DNA of 56,332 nucleotides from Collinsella aerofaciens (GCF_018785245.1 NZ_WQPL01000059.1:1-56332); one strand, 5' to 3'. Positions 26,264-35,948 are shown, counted from the first letter of the stretch. A program made the numbers and translations. The notes: a model not told the origin generated them from the letters alone.

Positions 26264-26411
26264 TTGGCTAGACGGGTCGCTTTGGGGTACCATAGCTCCA
26301 CTATCAACTGCCGCTCAGCACGGCAGCCTTGATGAGCCCTTGCCCTTCTCCTGGGAATTATGATCGGGCATCAATCTGCTGAGTGGCCCGAATCCCAGGA
26401 GGGGACTCTAT
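26264..26411 (+). promoter_or_regulatory. Structured leader of the P-type ATPase with sequestered ribosome site
   Basis: TTGGCT (26264-26269) and TACCAT (26288-26293) form a weak candidate promoter. The transcript would fold hairpin 1 (ATCAACTGCCG with CGGCAG-CC-TTGAT, 26303-26333) and hairpin 2 (CTCCTGGGA 26348-26356 with TCCCAGGAG 26393-26401, with an inner CGGGC / GCCCG stem). The right arm of hairpin 2 includes the start of the AGGAGGGG ribosome site for ATG 26412. A cation-responsive leader is an inference; it did not match a riboswitch class I can name. Confidence 0.45.
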
Positions 26412-29093
26412 ATGCAAAAGGAATACCTGTCCGCTGCGGCGGAGGTGCTCAGCGACCAAGGTGTCGATGAGAACCTCGGCCTGAGCACCGGCGAGGCGTC
26501 GTCGCGCCTCGCCAAGACAGGCCCTAACAAGCTTGAGGAAGCCGAGAAGACACCGCTGTGGAAGCGCTTCTTTGAGCAGATGGCAGACCCCATGGTCATC
26601 ATGCTGATCGTTGCCGCCGTCATCAGCGCGCTCACGGGCATGGTCAAGGGCGAGCCCGACTTTGCCGATGTCGCCATCATCATGTTCGTCGTTATCATCA
26701 ACTCGGTGCTGGGCGTGGTCCAGGAAGCTAAGAGCGAGGAGGCCCTCGAGGCCCTGCAGGAGATGAGCGCGGCGCAGTCCAAGGTGCTGCGCGACGGCAA
26801 GCTCGTGCACCTGCCGAGCGCCGAGCTCGTGCCCGGTGACGTGATCATGCTCGAGGCGGGCGACTCCGTCCCGGCCGACTGCCGCGTGCTCGAGAGCGCC
26901 ACGATGAAGATCGAAGAGGCCGCCCTTACCGGCGAGTCCGTGCCCGTCGAGAAGCATGCCAACGTCATTGAGCTCGCCGCCGGCACCGACGACGTGCCGC
27001 TCGGCGACCGCAAGAACATGTGTTACATGGGTTCCACCGTGGTATACGGCCGCGGCCGCGCCGTCGTGGTTGGCACCGGCATGAATACCGAGATGGGCAA
27101 GATCGCCGGCGCTCTTGCCGAGGCCAAGGAGGAGCTCACGCCGCTGCAGGTGAAGCTTGCCGAGCTCAGCCGTATCCTCACCATCATGGTTATCGTCATC
27201 TGCATCGTCATCTTTGGCGTCGACATCCTCCGCCACGGCGTGGGCAACGTTCTCACCGACCCGACCGCGCTGCTCGACACCTTTATGGTCGCTGTCTCGC
27301 TTGCCGTCGCCGCCATCCCCGAGGGCCTGGTTGCCGTCGTGACCATCGTGCTGTCGCTTGGCGTGACCAAGATGGCCAAACGTCAGGCGATTATCCGCAA
27401 GCTCTCCGCCGTCGAGACCCTTGGCTGCACGCAGACCATCTGCTCCGACAAGACCGGTACTCTCACCCAGAACAAGATGACCGTCGTCAAGCACGAGCTC
27501 GCCGCGCCTGAGGAGAAGTTCCTGGCCGGCATGGCTCTGTGCTCCGACGCCCAGTGGGACGAGGAGCTGGGCGAGGCCGTGGGTGAGCCGACCGAGTGTG
27601 CACTCGTCAACGACGCCGGCAAGGCGGGGCTCACCGGCCTGACCGCCGAGCACCCGCGTGTGGGTGAGGCCCCGTTCGACTCGGGCCGCAAGATGATGTC
27701 CGTGGTCGTCGAGACCCTGGACGGCGAGTACGAGCAGTACACCAAGGGCGCGCCCGACGTGGTGATCGGCCTGTGTACCCATATCTACGACGGCGACAAG
27801 GTCGTTCCGCTGACCGAGGAGCGTCGTGCCGAGCTCGTGGCCGCCAACAAGGCCATGGCCGACGAGGCCCTGCGCGTGCTGGCGCTGGCAAGCCGCACCT
27901 ACACCGAGGTCCCGGCCGACTGCAGCCCCGCCGCGCTCGAGCATGACCTGGTCTTCTGCGGCCTGTCCGGCATGATCGACCCGGTCCGTCCCGAGGTGGC
28001 CGACGCTATCCGCGAGGCGCACGACGCCGGCATCCGCACCGTCATGATCACGGGCGACCACATCGACACCGCCGTGGCCATCGCCAAGCAGCTTGGCATC
28101 GTCGCCGATCGCAGCCAGGCCATTACCGGTGCCGACCTCGATCGCATGAGCGACGAGGAGCTCGACGCGCACATCGAGGATTACGGCGTGTACGCCCGTG
28201 TCCAGCCCGAGCACAAGACCCGCATCGTCGAGGCTTGGAAGTCGCGCGACCAGATCGTCGCCATGACGGGCGACGGCGTCAATGACGCCCCGTCCATCAA
28301 GCGCGCCGACATCGGCGTCGGTATGGGTATCACTGGTACCGACGTCACCAAGAACGTCGCCGACATGGTACTCGCCGACGACAACTTCGCCACCATCATC
28401 GGTGCCTGCGAAGAGGGCCGTCGTATCTACGACAACATCCGCAAGGTCATCCAGTTCCTGCTTTCGGCTAACCTTGCCGAGGTGTTCTCGGTGTTTATCG
28501 CCACGCTCATCGGCTTTACCATCTTCCAGCCGGTACAGCTGCTGTGGGTGAACCTGGTCACCGACTGTTTCCCCGCGCTCGCGCTGGGCATGGAGGACGC
28601 CGAGGGCGACATCATGAAGCGCAAGCCGCGCAACGCCAAGGACGGTGTCTTTGCCGGACATATGGGCCTGGACTGTGTGGTCCAGGGCCTGATTATCACT
28701 GCGCTGGTGCTGGCGAGCTTCTTTGTGGGCGTGTACTTTGACATGGGCTACATCCACATCTCCGATATGATCGCCGGCAATGCCGACGAGGAAGGCGTGA
28801 TGATGGCGTTCATCACGCTCAACATGGTCGAGATTTTCCACTGCTTCAATATGCGCAGCCGTCGTGCGTCGCTGTTCACCATGAAGAAGCAGAACAAGTG
28901 GCTGTGGGCTTCCGCCGCGCTGGCACTGGTGCTGACGGTGATCGTGACCGTGCAGCCGACGCTTGCCGAGATGTTCTTTGGCCCTGTGACGCTTGAGCTC
29001 AAGGGCGTTCTTGCCGCGCTGGGCCTGGCCTTCCTGATCATCCCGCTGATGGAGATCTACAAGGCGATCATGCGCGCGGTCGAAAAAGAGTAA
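26412..29093 (+). CDS. Cation-translocating P-type ATPase (P2A-like, calcium type)
   Basis: An 893-residue ion pump. It has the N-terminal cation_ATPase_N region, the actuator motif LTGESVPVEKH, the PEGL motif in the fourth helix (AIPEGLVAVVTI), the phosphorylation site DKTGTLTQNKM (Asp346), the hinge TGDGVNDAPSIK, and a C-terminal cluster of helices with LWVNLVTDCFPALALG. These features and the length match P2A (SERCA/PMR1-like) pumps that expel Ca2+ or Mn2+. It is monocistronic and preceded by a structured leader that could tie expression to ion level. Confidence 0.9.
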   Translation: MQKEYLSAAAEVLSDQGVDENLGLSTGEASSRLAKTGPNKLEEAEKTPLWKRFFEQMADPMVIMLIVAAVISALTGMVKGEPDFADVAIIMFVVIINSVLGVVQEAKSEEALEALQEMSAAQSKVLRDGKLVHLPSAELVPGDVIMLEAGDSVPADCRVLESATMKIEEAALTGESVPVEKHANVIELAAGTDDVPLGDRKNMCYMGSTVVYGRGRAVVVGTGMNTEMGKIAGALAEAKEELTPLQVKLAELSRILTIMVIVICIVIFGVDILRHGVGNVLTDPTALLDTFMVAVSLAVAAIPEGLVAVVTIVLSLGVTKMAKRQAIIRKLSAVETLGCTQTICSDKTGTLTQNKMTVVKHELAAPEEKFLAGMALCSDAQWDEELGEAVGEPTECALVNDAGKAGLTGLTAEHPRVGEAPFDSGRKMMSVVVETLDGEYEQYTKGAPDVVIGLCTHIYDGDKVVPLTEERRAELVAANKAMADEALRVLALASRTYTEVPADCSPAALEHDLVFCGLSGMIDPVRPEVADAIREAHDAGIRTVMITGDHIDTAVAIAKQLGIVADRSQAITGADLDRMSDEELDAHIEDYGVYARVQPEHKTRIVEAWKSRDQIVAMTGDGVNDAPSIKRADIGVGMGITGTDVTKNVADMVLADDNFATIIGACEEGRRIYDNIRKVIQFLLSANLAEVFSVFIATLIGFTIFQPVQLLWVNLVTDCFPALALGMEDAEGDIMKRKPRNAKDGVFAGHMGLDCVVQGLIITALVLASFFVGVYFDMGYIHISDMIAGNADEEGVMMAFITLNMVEIFHCFNMRSRRASLFTMKKQNKWLWASAALALVLTVIVTVQPTLAEMFFGPVTLELKGVLAALGLAFLIIPLMEIYKAIMRAVEKE

Positions 29094-29102
29094 CGTTCCT
29101 GC

Positions 29103-29203
29103 CCGGGCCCGACCGCCTGCGGGGTTTCCACGGGCACGTCCTCGCCGCTTTGCGGCTGCGGGATGTGCCCTTAGGAAACCCCTCCCGGCGGGCGGGCCCT
29201 GCG
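29103..29203. repeat. Long imperfect inverted repeat (about 100 bp) after the ATPase gene
   Basis: The left arm (GGGCCCGACCGCC, then GGGGTTTCC, then GGGCAC) is mirrored on the right by GTGCCC, GGAAACCCC and GGCGGGCGGGCCC, with a small inner CGCCGC / GCGGCTGCGG stem. Several mismatches interrupt the arms. No T run follows directly. It looks like an intergenic palindromic repeat unit. Confidence 0.55.
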
Positions 29204-29258
29204 GTATCCTTGCTGGCTTTTCTCCCGTGCGGATGAAAAGGGCTGAGGGAAAGTTTGT

Positions 29259-29292
29259 GAGCTGGTCGGGCTTTGCCCGGCCAGCTCTTTTT
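29259..29292 (+). terminator. Rho-independent terminator upstream of rsgA
   Basis: GAGCTGGTCGGGC (29259-29271) pairs with GCCCGGCCAGCTC (29275-29287; one G-T pair) with a 3-nt loop, then five Ts. It terminates read-through from the ATPase. Confidence 0.88.
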
Positions 29293-29340
29293 GATTTAAA
29301 ATACCTGCTCAGTTGTGATTTGTGGTGCTGGGAGGCGCTT

Positions 29341-30525
29341 GTGGGCAAGGCTAAGGCTAAGGCGAAGAAAAAGACGACGGGGGCGCGGGCTAAGCGCGAT
29401 CGTCGTCGGAAGCTTGCGACCGAGGCCCCCGCGTCTGCCGAGGAGTTGTTGGCGAGCGTACCGGGGCTTGACGCGCTGCAGGACGTTCCGGCGTTTGATG
29501 ACCTGCCGGTCGATGGGGCTCAGCAGGCGGCATTTGACGACTTTTGCGCACATGCTGAGGAGCCCGAGCAGATGCGGCTGGGTGCCGTGGTGCGCTTGGA
29601 TCGCGGGTTTCCGCTGGTGGCGACTGCCGACGATATCTTCCGCGCCGAGCATGCCGTGGGGTTTGCCAAGTCGCGCGGCGAGGACGAGGTCCTGCTGCCC
29701 GCTGTGGGCGATCGTGTGGCGGTGCGCCGCGCTCCCGGGCACGATATGGGTGTGATTGAGTGCGTGCTGCCGCGCCGTACGAGCTTTGAGCGTTGGCGCG
29801 GCCGTGCCCGCGGAGAGCGTCAGGTGCTCTGCTCCAACGTGGATAGCGTGCTAATCGTGCAGGCGCTCGGTGCCGGCGAGGTGCTGCTCGACCGCGTGGC
29901 GCGCTCGCTGGTGTTGGCGCTCGACTGCGATGCCGAGCCGGTGGTGGTGCTCACCAAAGCTGACCGCTGCGATGCCGAGGAGCTCGAGCGCGATCTGGAC
30001 CGCGTGCGCCGCCTGGTGGGTCCGGACGTGCGCGTGATCGTGACGTCCTCTGCCGAGGGGCGCGGCCTGGACGAGGTTCGTTCCTGCGTGCCTGCCGGGA
30101 GCTGCGCCATGATTCTGGGCGAGTCGGGTGCCGGCAAGTCGACGCTGCTCAATGCGCTGCTGGGCCACGATACGTTGGCGACCGGCGGTGTGCGCGAACG
30201 CGACGACCAGGGCCGTCACACTACCGTCGCGCGCGTGATGGTGGCACTGCCGGGCGACGCCGGCGTGATCGCCGATGCCCCGGGCCTGCGCAGCCTACCG
30301 CTCGTGGGTCACGAGCGGGGTCTGGCGCGCGCCTTCCCCGAGATTGTCGAGGCATCGCGCGCGTGCCGGTTTGGCGATTGCACGCATACCCATGAGCCGG
30401 GTTGTGCCGTTCGCGAGGCCGAGGACGCCGGGCAGATCGACAGTCTGCGTTTGGAAACGTTCCAAAACCTGGCGTCATCCATGCGCGTGAGTGCTCAAAT
30501 GCTCGATCCCGATGTCCATCTGTAA
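29341..30525 (+). CDS. rsgA: Ribosome small-subunit GTPase RsgA
   Basis: A 394-residue circularly permuted GTPase assisting late 30S assembly. An unusual Lys-rich N-terminus (GKAKAKAKKKTTGARAKRDRRRK in outline) precedes an OB-fold region. The motif order is G4 (VVVLTKAD), then G1 (GESGAGKST), then G3 (IADAPG, where DTPG is usual), then a C-terminal zinc site CRFGDCTHTHEPGC. The GTG start at 29341 is supported by GGGAGG 6 nt upstream; a longer reading would include the terminator hairpin. Confidence 0.93.
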   Translation: MGKAKAKAKKKTTGARAKRDRRRKLATEAPASAEELLASVPGLDALQDVPAFDDLPVDGAQQAAFDDFCAHAEEPEQMRLGAVVRLDRGFPLVATADDIFRAEHAVGFAKSRGEDEVLLPAVGDRVAVRRAPGHDMGVIECVLPRRTSFERWRGRARGERQVLCSNVDSVLIVQALGAGEVLLDRVARSLVLALDCDAEPVVVLTKADRCDAEELERDLDRVRRLVGPDVRVIVTSSAEGRGLDEVRSCVPAGSCAMILGESGAGKSTLLNALLGHDTLATGGVRERDDQGRHTTVARVMVALPGDAGVIADAPGLRSLPLVGHERGLARAFPEIVEASRACRFGDCTHTHEPGCAVREAEDAGQIDSLRLETFQNLASSMRVSAQMLDPDVHL

Positions 30526-30542
30526 TTGATTTTTCCTATGAC

Positions 30543-30577
30543 AGCCGTCTCCCAACTGTTCGGGAGACGGCTTTTTT
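30543..30577 (+). terminator. Terminator of rsgA
   Basis: GCCGTCTCCC / GGGAGACGGC stem with a short loop followed by six Ts, directly after the rsgA stop. Confidence 0.9.
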
Positions 30578-30669
30578 GCTGCGGAAAAGCCTCGAAACAT
30601 GCAGTTTGCTGACGTGCTGGCCAAAACCTTGCCACGAGCTTGACGGGCTGGTCAGCTTTTGGTCAGCGA

Positions 30670-30691
30670 TTGGTTTGACATCGAAAACCAA
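30670..30691. promoter_or_regulatory. Palindrome TTGGTTT-N8-AAACCAA upstream of the Tad operon
   Basis: Perfect 7-bp inverted arms at 30670-30676 and 30685-30691, about 87 bp before cpaB, containing a TTTGACA stretch. A regulator-binding site for the pilus operon is plausible; no matching -10 hexamer is clear. Confidence 0.4.
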
Positions 30692-30777
30692 GATCGCGAT
30701 TGCGCCGCTTTGCGCTCTGACCGCCCAGACAATGGTGGTACGGGCATTCGCCCGGCACTGCCATGAGAGGAGCGGCC

Positions 30778-31437
30778 GTGAACAAGAGCAAGCGCATCGC
30801 CATCAGTCTGGTCGCGGGCGTGCTCGCTGCTCTGCTCTGCATGGTTTACGGCTCGTCGATCCGCTCGCAAGCCGAACAGGTCCAGGCTGAGACCTTGGCC
30901 AAGTACGGTGGCGATCGCGTCGAGGTATGCGTCGCGGCGCGCGATATCGATGTGGGCGAGACCCTCGATGAGACCAATGTCATAACCCAGGAATGGCTGA
31001 CGAGTCTGCTGCCGCGTGACGCGGCGACCGAGCTGCGCCAGGTGCGCGGCGACGTGACGACTTCGCGTATTCCCAAAAACGCCGTGATCTGCAATGTCTA
31101 CACCAAGGCCGAGAGCCACAAGCTCGAGGTGCCTAAGGGCAAGGTCGCCGTTTCGGTGGCGGTCGATGCCGAGCACTCGGTCGGCGGTGCCACGGGCGTG
31201 GGCAGCTACGTGGACGTGTACGTGCAAAAAGACGGCGTAACCGATCGACTGTGCGGCGCGTACGTGATCGATACCAGTGAGGATTCCGGTGCCACGCGCG
31301 AGGGCAAGATCGAATGGGTGACGCTGGCGGCTGACCCCGAAGACGTCAAGGAACTGCTGGGAGCCTCGGGCAAGGGAACGGTCAGCTTGACGATTCCCGC
31401 CACGGCGCGCGGCAAAAAGAGCGGAGGCGACGAGTGA
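30778..31437 (+). CDS. cpaB: Flp pilus assembly protein CpaB-like (SAF domain)
   Basis: A 219-residue membrane-anchored periplasm-side protein of the Tad/Flp pilus machine. One N-terminal helix (ISLVAGVLAALLCMVYG) is followed by a SAF domain (VCVAARDIDVGETLDETNV to SRIPKNAVICN) and a C-terminal RcpC/CpaB-like region (SVAVDAEHSVGGATGVGSYVDVYV). GTG 30778 is chosen because AGGAG at 30768-30772 is 5 nt upstream; ATG 30763 has no ribosome site. Its stop overlaps the next start (TGATG). First gene of the operon. Confidence 0.82.
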   Translation: MNKSKRIAISLVAGVLAALLCMVYGSSIRSQAEQVQAETLAKYGGDRVEVCVAARDIDVGETLDETNVITQEWLTSLLPRDAATELRQVRGDVTTSRIPKNAVICNVYTKAESHKLEVPKGKVAVSVAVDAEHSVGGATGVGSYVDVYVQKDGVTDRLCGAYVIDTSEDSGATREGKIEWVTLAADPEDVKELLGASGKGTVSLTIPATARGKKSGGDE

Positions 31438-33086
31438 TGAAGGCGATCTGGCTTGCGTGCTGCGCGTGCGGCGATTACGGGCTGTTGCAGCGGGAAGTCG
31501 AGGGCCGTGATACGGGTGCACAGGTGCTTCGCGTGGGTGACCTGGACGGGCTGGTTTCCATGGCGCGGGCGTTTCCGTCGCGCCGCGGAGCTGCCATCAT
31601 CGCGGCGTCTCTGTTTGATACCGAAGATGTGCGCAAGACTGTTGCGCGCCTGACGGCCGAAGGCCGCGTGAGTCGCGTGGTCGTGTTGATAGAAGCACTC
31701 GATCCGTCGGATATCGAGGGGCTGTTTCGCGCAGGGGCGACCGAGGTCATCGCTGCGCACAGTATATGCGGCAACGGGCGAGCGGGCGAGGGAGCGGTTG
31801 ATTCCGATCGGCGCATGACGATTGAGCCCGATGCTTTTGTTGATAGGGAACCCGGGGCGCCTCGCGCTACAAGAGGCCCGCGTGTTGATGATTATGGAAA
31901 AGCGGAAGCCGAGCATGGTCGGCGCCCCCGGAACCCCCTTGTATACGATGACGCTGGAGGACCGGCGCAGCATGCTGGCGACTCCCCGGCTGTAGATATG
32001 GGATACGTGCGCGGCGTGAATCTGGCGGATGAACTCGACGAAGTTGAGGGCTTTGCCGGGTGCGGCGAGTTGTCGCTGATGCAGCATGAGCAGATTGCGC
32101 AGAACGAGCCTGCCTCGCAGACCGAACAAGCCGCCATGCCGGCTTGGACGCAGCGTGTAGTTGCGGCGGGGGAGACGGGGACGCTGTCACCGACGCCCGC
32201 CCCGCCGCCTCCGATGCCGCCGGCAGACGCTGCCGCTTCGCCGCATCGAGCTCCGGTCATCTGCGCCATTTCGGGTTCGGGCGGTTGCGGCAAGTCGACG
32301 ATCGTTGCCACCATGGCACACACATCGTCGCTGTTGGGCTTGCGTGCCGCCGTGCTCGACCTGGACCTGATGTTTGGAAACCTTTACGACTTGTTAGGCG
32401 TCGATGCTCCGCACGATATGGCGGCACTTATCGAGCCGTCGGCGGCGGGCACGCTCACCGAGCCGGATATCGTGGCCGCATCGATGCGCGTCGCCCCGGG
32501 CGTTACGCTCTGGGGTCCCGTCGCGGCGCCCGAGCAAGCTGAGCTCATGGCACGTCCGGTGGAGCTGCTGCTCGATGTCCTGCGTCGCGAATCCGACGTG
32601 GTCTTTATCGATACCTCGGTCTTTTGGGGCGATGCCGTGGCGGCTGCGGTGGCGGCGAGCGACCGTTGCCTGGTCGTTGGCGATGCGGCGGTGTCGTCCG
32701 CGACATCGGCGTCGCGCGTCATTGAACTGGCAAGTCGAGTAGGTGTGCCGCGCACGCGCATGAGCGCTGTATTCAACCGGTTTGGCGCGCGCGGGGCAGA
32801 CGAGGACGTCGCCATGCGCTTTGAGATTGCCTGTGCGTTGAACTCCAAGATTCGTATCGCCGATGGCGGGCAGGATCTCGCCGCGCTCATGGCGTTTGGG
32901 CGCGCTGACGAGGCAGTGGGGCAGACCAGCGCTTTTGCGACCAGCGTGCGCGAGGCCACGCGCGAGATGCTCGTGGAACTGGGGTGCGCCGTCGGCCCTT
33001 GGAGCGATATGGTCGCCGACCGTGCAACGCGCACCGAACGTCCGCGTATCCGCCTTCCCTGGTCGCGCGAGGGTGATCAGCGATGA
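31437..33086 (+). CDS. tadZ: TadZ/CpaE-like pilus localisation ATPase
   Basis: A 549-residue protein. Residues 1-110 form an atypical receiver-like domain (RVVVLIEALDPSDIEGLFRAGATEVI). Residues 110-270 are a Pro/Ala-rich linker. The C-terminal ParA/MinD-type ATPase has a deviant Walker A SGSGGCGKST near residue 280, then AAVLDLDLMFGNLYDLLGV and VVFIDTSVFWGD. TadZ proteins place the Tad machine at the pole and bind ATP with altered motifs. It overlaps both neighbours by 1-4 bp. Confidence 0.82.
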   Translation: MKAIWLACCACGDYGLLQREVEGRDTGAQVLRVGDLDGLVSMARAFPSRRGAAIIAASLFDTEDVRKTVARLTAEGRVSRVVVLIEALDPSDIEGLFRAGATEVIAAHSICGNGRAGEGAVDSDRRMTIEPDAFVDREPGAPRATRGPRVDDYGKAEAEHGRRPRNPLVYDDAGGPAQHAGDSPAVDMGYVRGVNLADELDEVEGFAGCGELSLMQHEQIAQNEPASQTEQAAMPAWTQRVVAAGETGTLSPTPAPPPPMPPADAAASPHRAPVICAISGSGGCGKSTIVATMAHTSSLLGLRAAVLDLDLMFGNLYDLLGVDAPHDMAALIEPSAAGTLTEPDIVAASMRVAPGVTLWGPVAAPEQAELMARPVELLLDVLRRESDVVFIDTSVFWGDAVAAAVAASDRCLVVGDAAVSSATSASRVIELASRVGVPRTRMSAVFNRFGARGADEDVAMRFEIACALNSKIRIADGGQDLAALMAFGRADEAVGQTSAFATSVREATREMLVELGCAVGPWSDMVADRATRTERPRIRLPWSREGDQR

Positions 33087-34411
33087 GCCTGCAAACGAGG
33101 ATTAAGGCTGCCGGCGCTGCAGCGGCGGCAGCGCCTGTAGATGCGGGGCGTCGCCGCGCGGTGAAACGACGCACCAAGCGCGCCGTGATGGACCGCATGG
33201 GTTACGACGAAGTGGCGCGTATCAGCGCCTATATCGACCCGGCACTTGCCCGCTCGGAATTGCGTCCCGCGGTGGAGGCGGCGCTCAATGTTGAGGAGCC
33301 GACCGATCTCGCGACGCCCGAGCGCGAGACCATCATCGACGAGATTTTGGATGATGTGGTGGGCTTGGGGCCGTTGCAGCCGCTCATCGAGGACGACACC
33401 GTTACCGAGATCATGATTAACGGCTGCCGCTCGGCTTTCTTTGAACGCGGCGGCGTCTTGTACCCCATCGAGCATGCGTTTGAGGATGATGAGCAGATTC
33501 GTGTGCTTATCGACCGCATCATCTCGCCACTTGGCCGCCGTATCGACGAGCGCAGCCCCATCGTCAACGCCCGCCTCAAAACGGGCTATCGCGTCAACGC
33601 GGTGATTCCGCCTGTGGCGATTGACGGACCGATTCTCACCATCCGAAAGTTCTCGGACCGCATCTGCTCGCTGGACGAGCTTGTGGGGCTGGGGTCGCTG
33701 CCGCTTTGGTATGCGCAGCTGCTGTCGTGCGCGGTGTCGCTGCGACAGGACCTGGCGGTTGCGGGAGGCACGGGATCTGGTAAGACCACCCTGCTCAACG
33801 CGTTGTCATGCGAGATTTCCACCGGCGAGCGCATCGTGACGATCGAGGACTCTGCCGAACTCAAGTTTGCGCATCATCCGCACGTGGTGCGTCTAGAGGC
33901 GCGCGAGGCTTCAATTGAGGGCGAGGGCGCGGTGACGATCCGCGACCTGGTGACCAATGCCCTGCGCATGCGCCCCGACCGCATCGTGGTGGGTGAGGTG
34001 CGCGGTGCCGAGTGCTGCGACATGTTGCAGGCCATGAACACGGGCCACGACGGGTCGCTCACCACACTTCATGCGGGCTCAGAACAGGAGACCGTGGTGC
34101 GTCTGACGTTGCTTGCACGTTATGGCATCGATCTGCCGAGCGAGCTCATCGAGGAGCAGATTGCCATGGCGCTCGACGGCATCGTGATGTCCGAGCGCCA
34201 CGCCGATGGCAGGCGCTTCGTCTCCTCGTATTCGGGGGTGCGTCGCGCCGCGTCGGGCGGCGTAGAGCTCGAGCGCTATGTGACTTTCGATGCCGCCGAG
34301 CGCACCTGGACGCTTGACCGCGAGCCGCCGTTTATCGCAGAAGGCCTGCGGTCGGGGACGCTCACACAAGAGGAGGTGGACGAATGGAGGTCGCTGTGCC
34401 CCTCGTCGTAG
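33083..34411 (+). CDS. tadA: Tad pilus secretion ATPase TadA/CpaF
   Basis: A 442-residue hexameric motor ATPase that polymerises Flp pilin. It has the N-terminal [20 protein letters not shown] region, Walker [17 protein letters not shown] near residue 230, the Asp box [12 protein letters not shown], Walker B-type [12 protein letters not shown] and the His box STLHA-like SLTTLHAGS. The start overlaps the tadZ stop by 4 bp. Full length for the family. Confidence 0.95.
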   Translation: MSLQTRIKAAGAAAAAAPVDAGRRRAVKRRTKRAVMDRMGYDEVARISAYIDPALARSELRPAVEAALNVEEPTDLATPERETIIDEILDDVVGLGPLQPLIEDDTVTEIMINGCRSAFFERGGVLYPIEHAFEDDEQIRVLIDRIISPLGRRIDERSPIVNARLKTGYRVNAVIPPVAIDGPILTIRKFSDRICSLDELVGLGSLPLWYAQLLSCAVSLRQDLAVAGGTGSGKTTLLNALSCEISTGERIVTIEDSAELKFAHHPHVVRLEAREASIEGEGAVTIRDLVTNALRMRPDRIVVGEVRGAECCDMLQAMNTGHDGSLTTLHAGSEQETVVRLTLLARYGIDLPSELIEEQIAMALDGIVMSERHADGRRFVSSYSGVRRAASGGVELERYVTFDAAERTWTLDREPPFIAEGLRSGTLTQEEVDEWRSLCPSS

Positions 34412-35310
34412 GGGGTTTGGCAGGGTTTTCTGTCGCGACGGCGTGCGGGGCGGAACCTCGTGTGCCGCAGGTGCCGCCGGCGGAGCTGGCGCGTCAGGCG
34501 CTCGAGACGGTGGCAGAGAAACTGCCGCGTGAGCTGGTGGAAAACGATCTGCTGAAAAAGATCGCCCGTTCGTGGGCATCGCTGGCTCCGGCGCATCGCC
34601 TTGGCCTCGTGATCGAAGATGCTTCGGGGCGTTTGGCGTTTCTGCTGCTCTCGAGCGGTGTCTGCTGCATTTTACTAACGATGGTGTCGTTATCGCCCCT
34701 CGGATTTGCCTTGGGACTTGTTGCTCCGATTGCCGTTGGCGCCGCTCGGGATGGCTTTGAGAGCCGGCGCGAGCAACACGATGCAGAAGAGGCCATGCCC
34801 GAGGCGTTTACCGCACTTTCCATGTCGCTTGCCTCGGGACATTCGCTGGCTCAGGGCATGCGCTTTGTGGGCGCTCATGCGCAAGAACCGGTGCATACCG
34901 AGTTTTTGCGGGTGGCGGCGGCGATCGATTGCGGCATCTCGGCGACCGACGCGCTCGATGACTTGCTCGTGCGCATCGACGCCCCCGGTCTTTCGCTTGT
35001 GACCTTGGCGCTTAAGGTGTCACAGCGCACCGGCGCTCCGCTTGCCGACTTACTGTCCGAGGCGTCGAGCATGGTGGGGGAGCGCATTGAGCTCAAGCGC
35101 CGCCTAGATGTTAAGACGTCGCAGGCCCGCATGTCTGCGCATATGGTCGCGGCGATGCCGACGGGCATGTGCGCGGTGTTGGCGCTGCTTTCGGCAGATT
35201 TTCGTCGCGGTCTTGCGACGCCTGCCGGCGCGGGCGCTGTGGTGCTGGGTCTTGCCCTCAACGCCGTTGCCCTGGTGGTTATCAGGCGCATTATGCGGGT
35301 GGAGCTATGA
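34384..35310 (+). CDS. tadB: Tad pilus inner-membrane platform protein TadB
   Basis: A 308-residue type II secretion F-domain protein. An N-terminal region is followed by a pair of helices (LAFLLLSSGVCCILLTMVSLSPLGFALGL region), the cytoplasmic F domain (MPEAFTALSMSLASGHSLAQGMRFVG, LVTLALKVSQRTGAPLADLL) and C-terminal helices. It overlaps tadA by 28 bp, and its stop overlaps tadC's start. Confidence 0.88.
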   Translation: MEVAVPLVVGGLAGFSVATACGAEPRVPQVPPAELARQALETVAEKLPRELVENDLLKKIARSWASLAPAHRLGLVIEDASGRLAFLLLSSGVCCILLTMVSLSPLGFALGLVAPIAVGAARDGFESRREQHDAEEAMPEAFTALSMSLASGHSLAQGMRFVGAHAQEPVHTEFLRVAAAIDCGISATDALDDLLVRIDAPGLSLVTLALKVSQRTGAPLADLLSEASSMVGERIELKRRLDVKTSQARMSAHMVAAMPTGMCAVLALLSADFRRGLATPAGAGAVVLGLALNAVALVVIRRIMRVEL

Positions 35311-35948
35311 GCGCCCCGGTTGCAGTTGCGGCTTGCCTGTGCGCTCTGAGTGTATTTGTCGCGACGGGTTTGGATCGGGCGGATGCACGCAAGATCGCAG
35401 AGGCCTGCAAGCGCGAGGCGGTGCTGGTCGCTGCCGCGGGTCGCTCGGTGGTCGATGCTCTGACCGCGCGAATGAAGGGCGCGGTTGGAGCGGGCGGTCC
35501 GGCGCGAGTGTCGCTCGGCGAAGTGTCCGAGATGATCGATGTTGTGCGCTTGGGTCTTTCGGCCGGTCTTTCGTTTGATGCGGCGCTTGAGATTTTCTGC
35601 GCCAACCGCCGGTCAGTGCTGGCTCTTCGACTTGAGCGGGCCTGCATGGCGTGGCAGGTGGGCGTGGGCACGCGTGAGGACGAGTTGTTGGCCGCCGCGC
35701 GCGACCTGGACGTGCGAGCGCTCGAGACCTTTGCCATCACGGTGGGACAGGCGCTCGCCCTGGGTGCCCCACTTGCCGAGACACTGGCCGCTCAAAGTCG
35801 CGAGATCCGTGCGGCTCATCGCGCCGCGGTTGAGCGCGAGATCGAGCGTGCGCCCGTCAAGCTGCTGATTCCCACCGGCACGCTCATCTTGCCGGCGTTG
35901 CTTCTGTCCATATTGGGCCCGCTGTTGGGAGCAGGCGGGATGATGTAG
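35307..35948 (+). CDS. tadC: Tad pilus platform protein TadC-like
   Basis: A 213-residue F-domain membrane protein pairing with TadB. It has an N-terminal helix, the F-domain core (VSEMIDVVRLGLSAGLSFDAALEIF, TFAITVGQALALGAPLAETL) and a C-terminal hydrophobic segment (LILPALLLSILGPLLG). It starts at ATG 35307 overlapping the tadB stop (ATGA) with GGAG just upstream. It is somewhat shorter than many TadC proteins. Confidence 0.86.
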   Translation: MSAPVAVAACLCALSVFVATGLDRADARKIAEACKREAVLVAAAGRSVVDALTARMKGAVGAGGPARVSLGEVSEMIDVVRLGLSAGLSFDAALEIFCANRRSVLALRLERACMAWQVGVGTREDELLAAARDLDVRALETFAITVGQALALGAPLAETLAAQSREIRAAHRAAVEREIERAPVKLLIPTGTLILPALLLSILGPLLGAGGMM

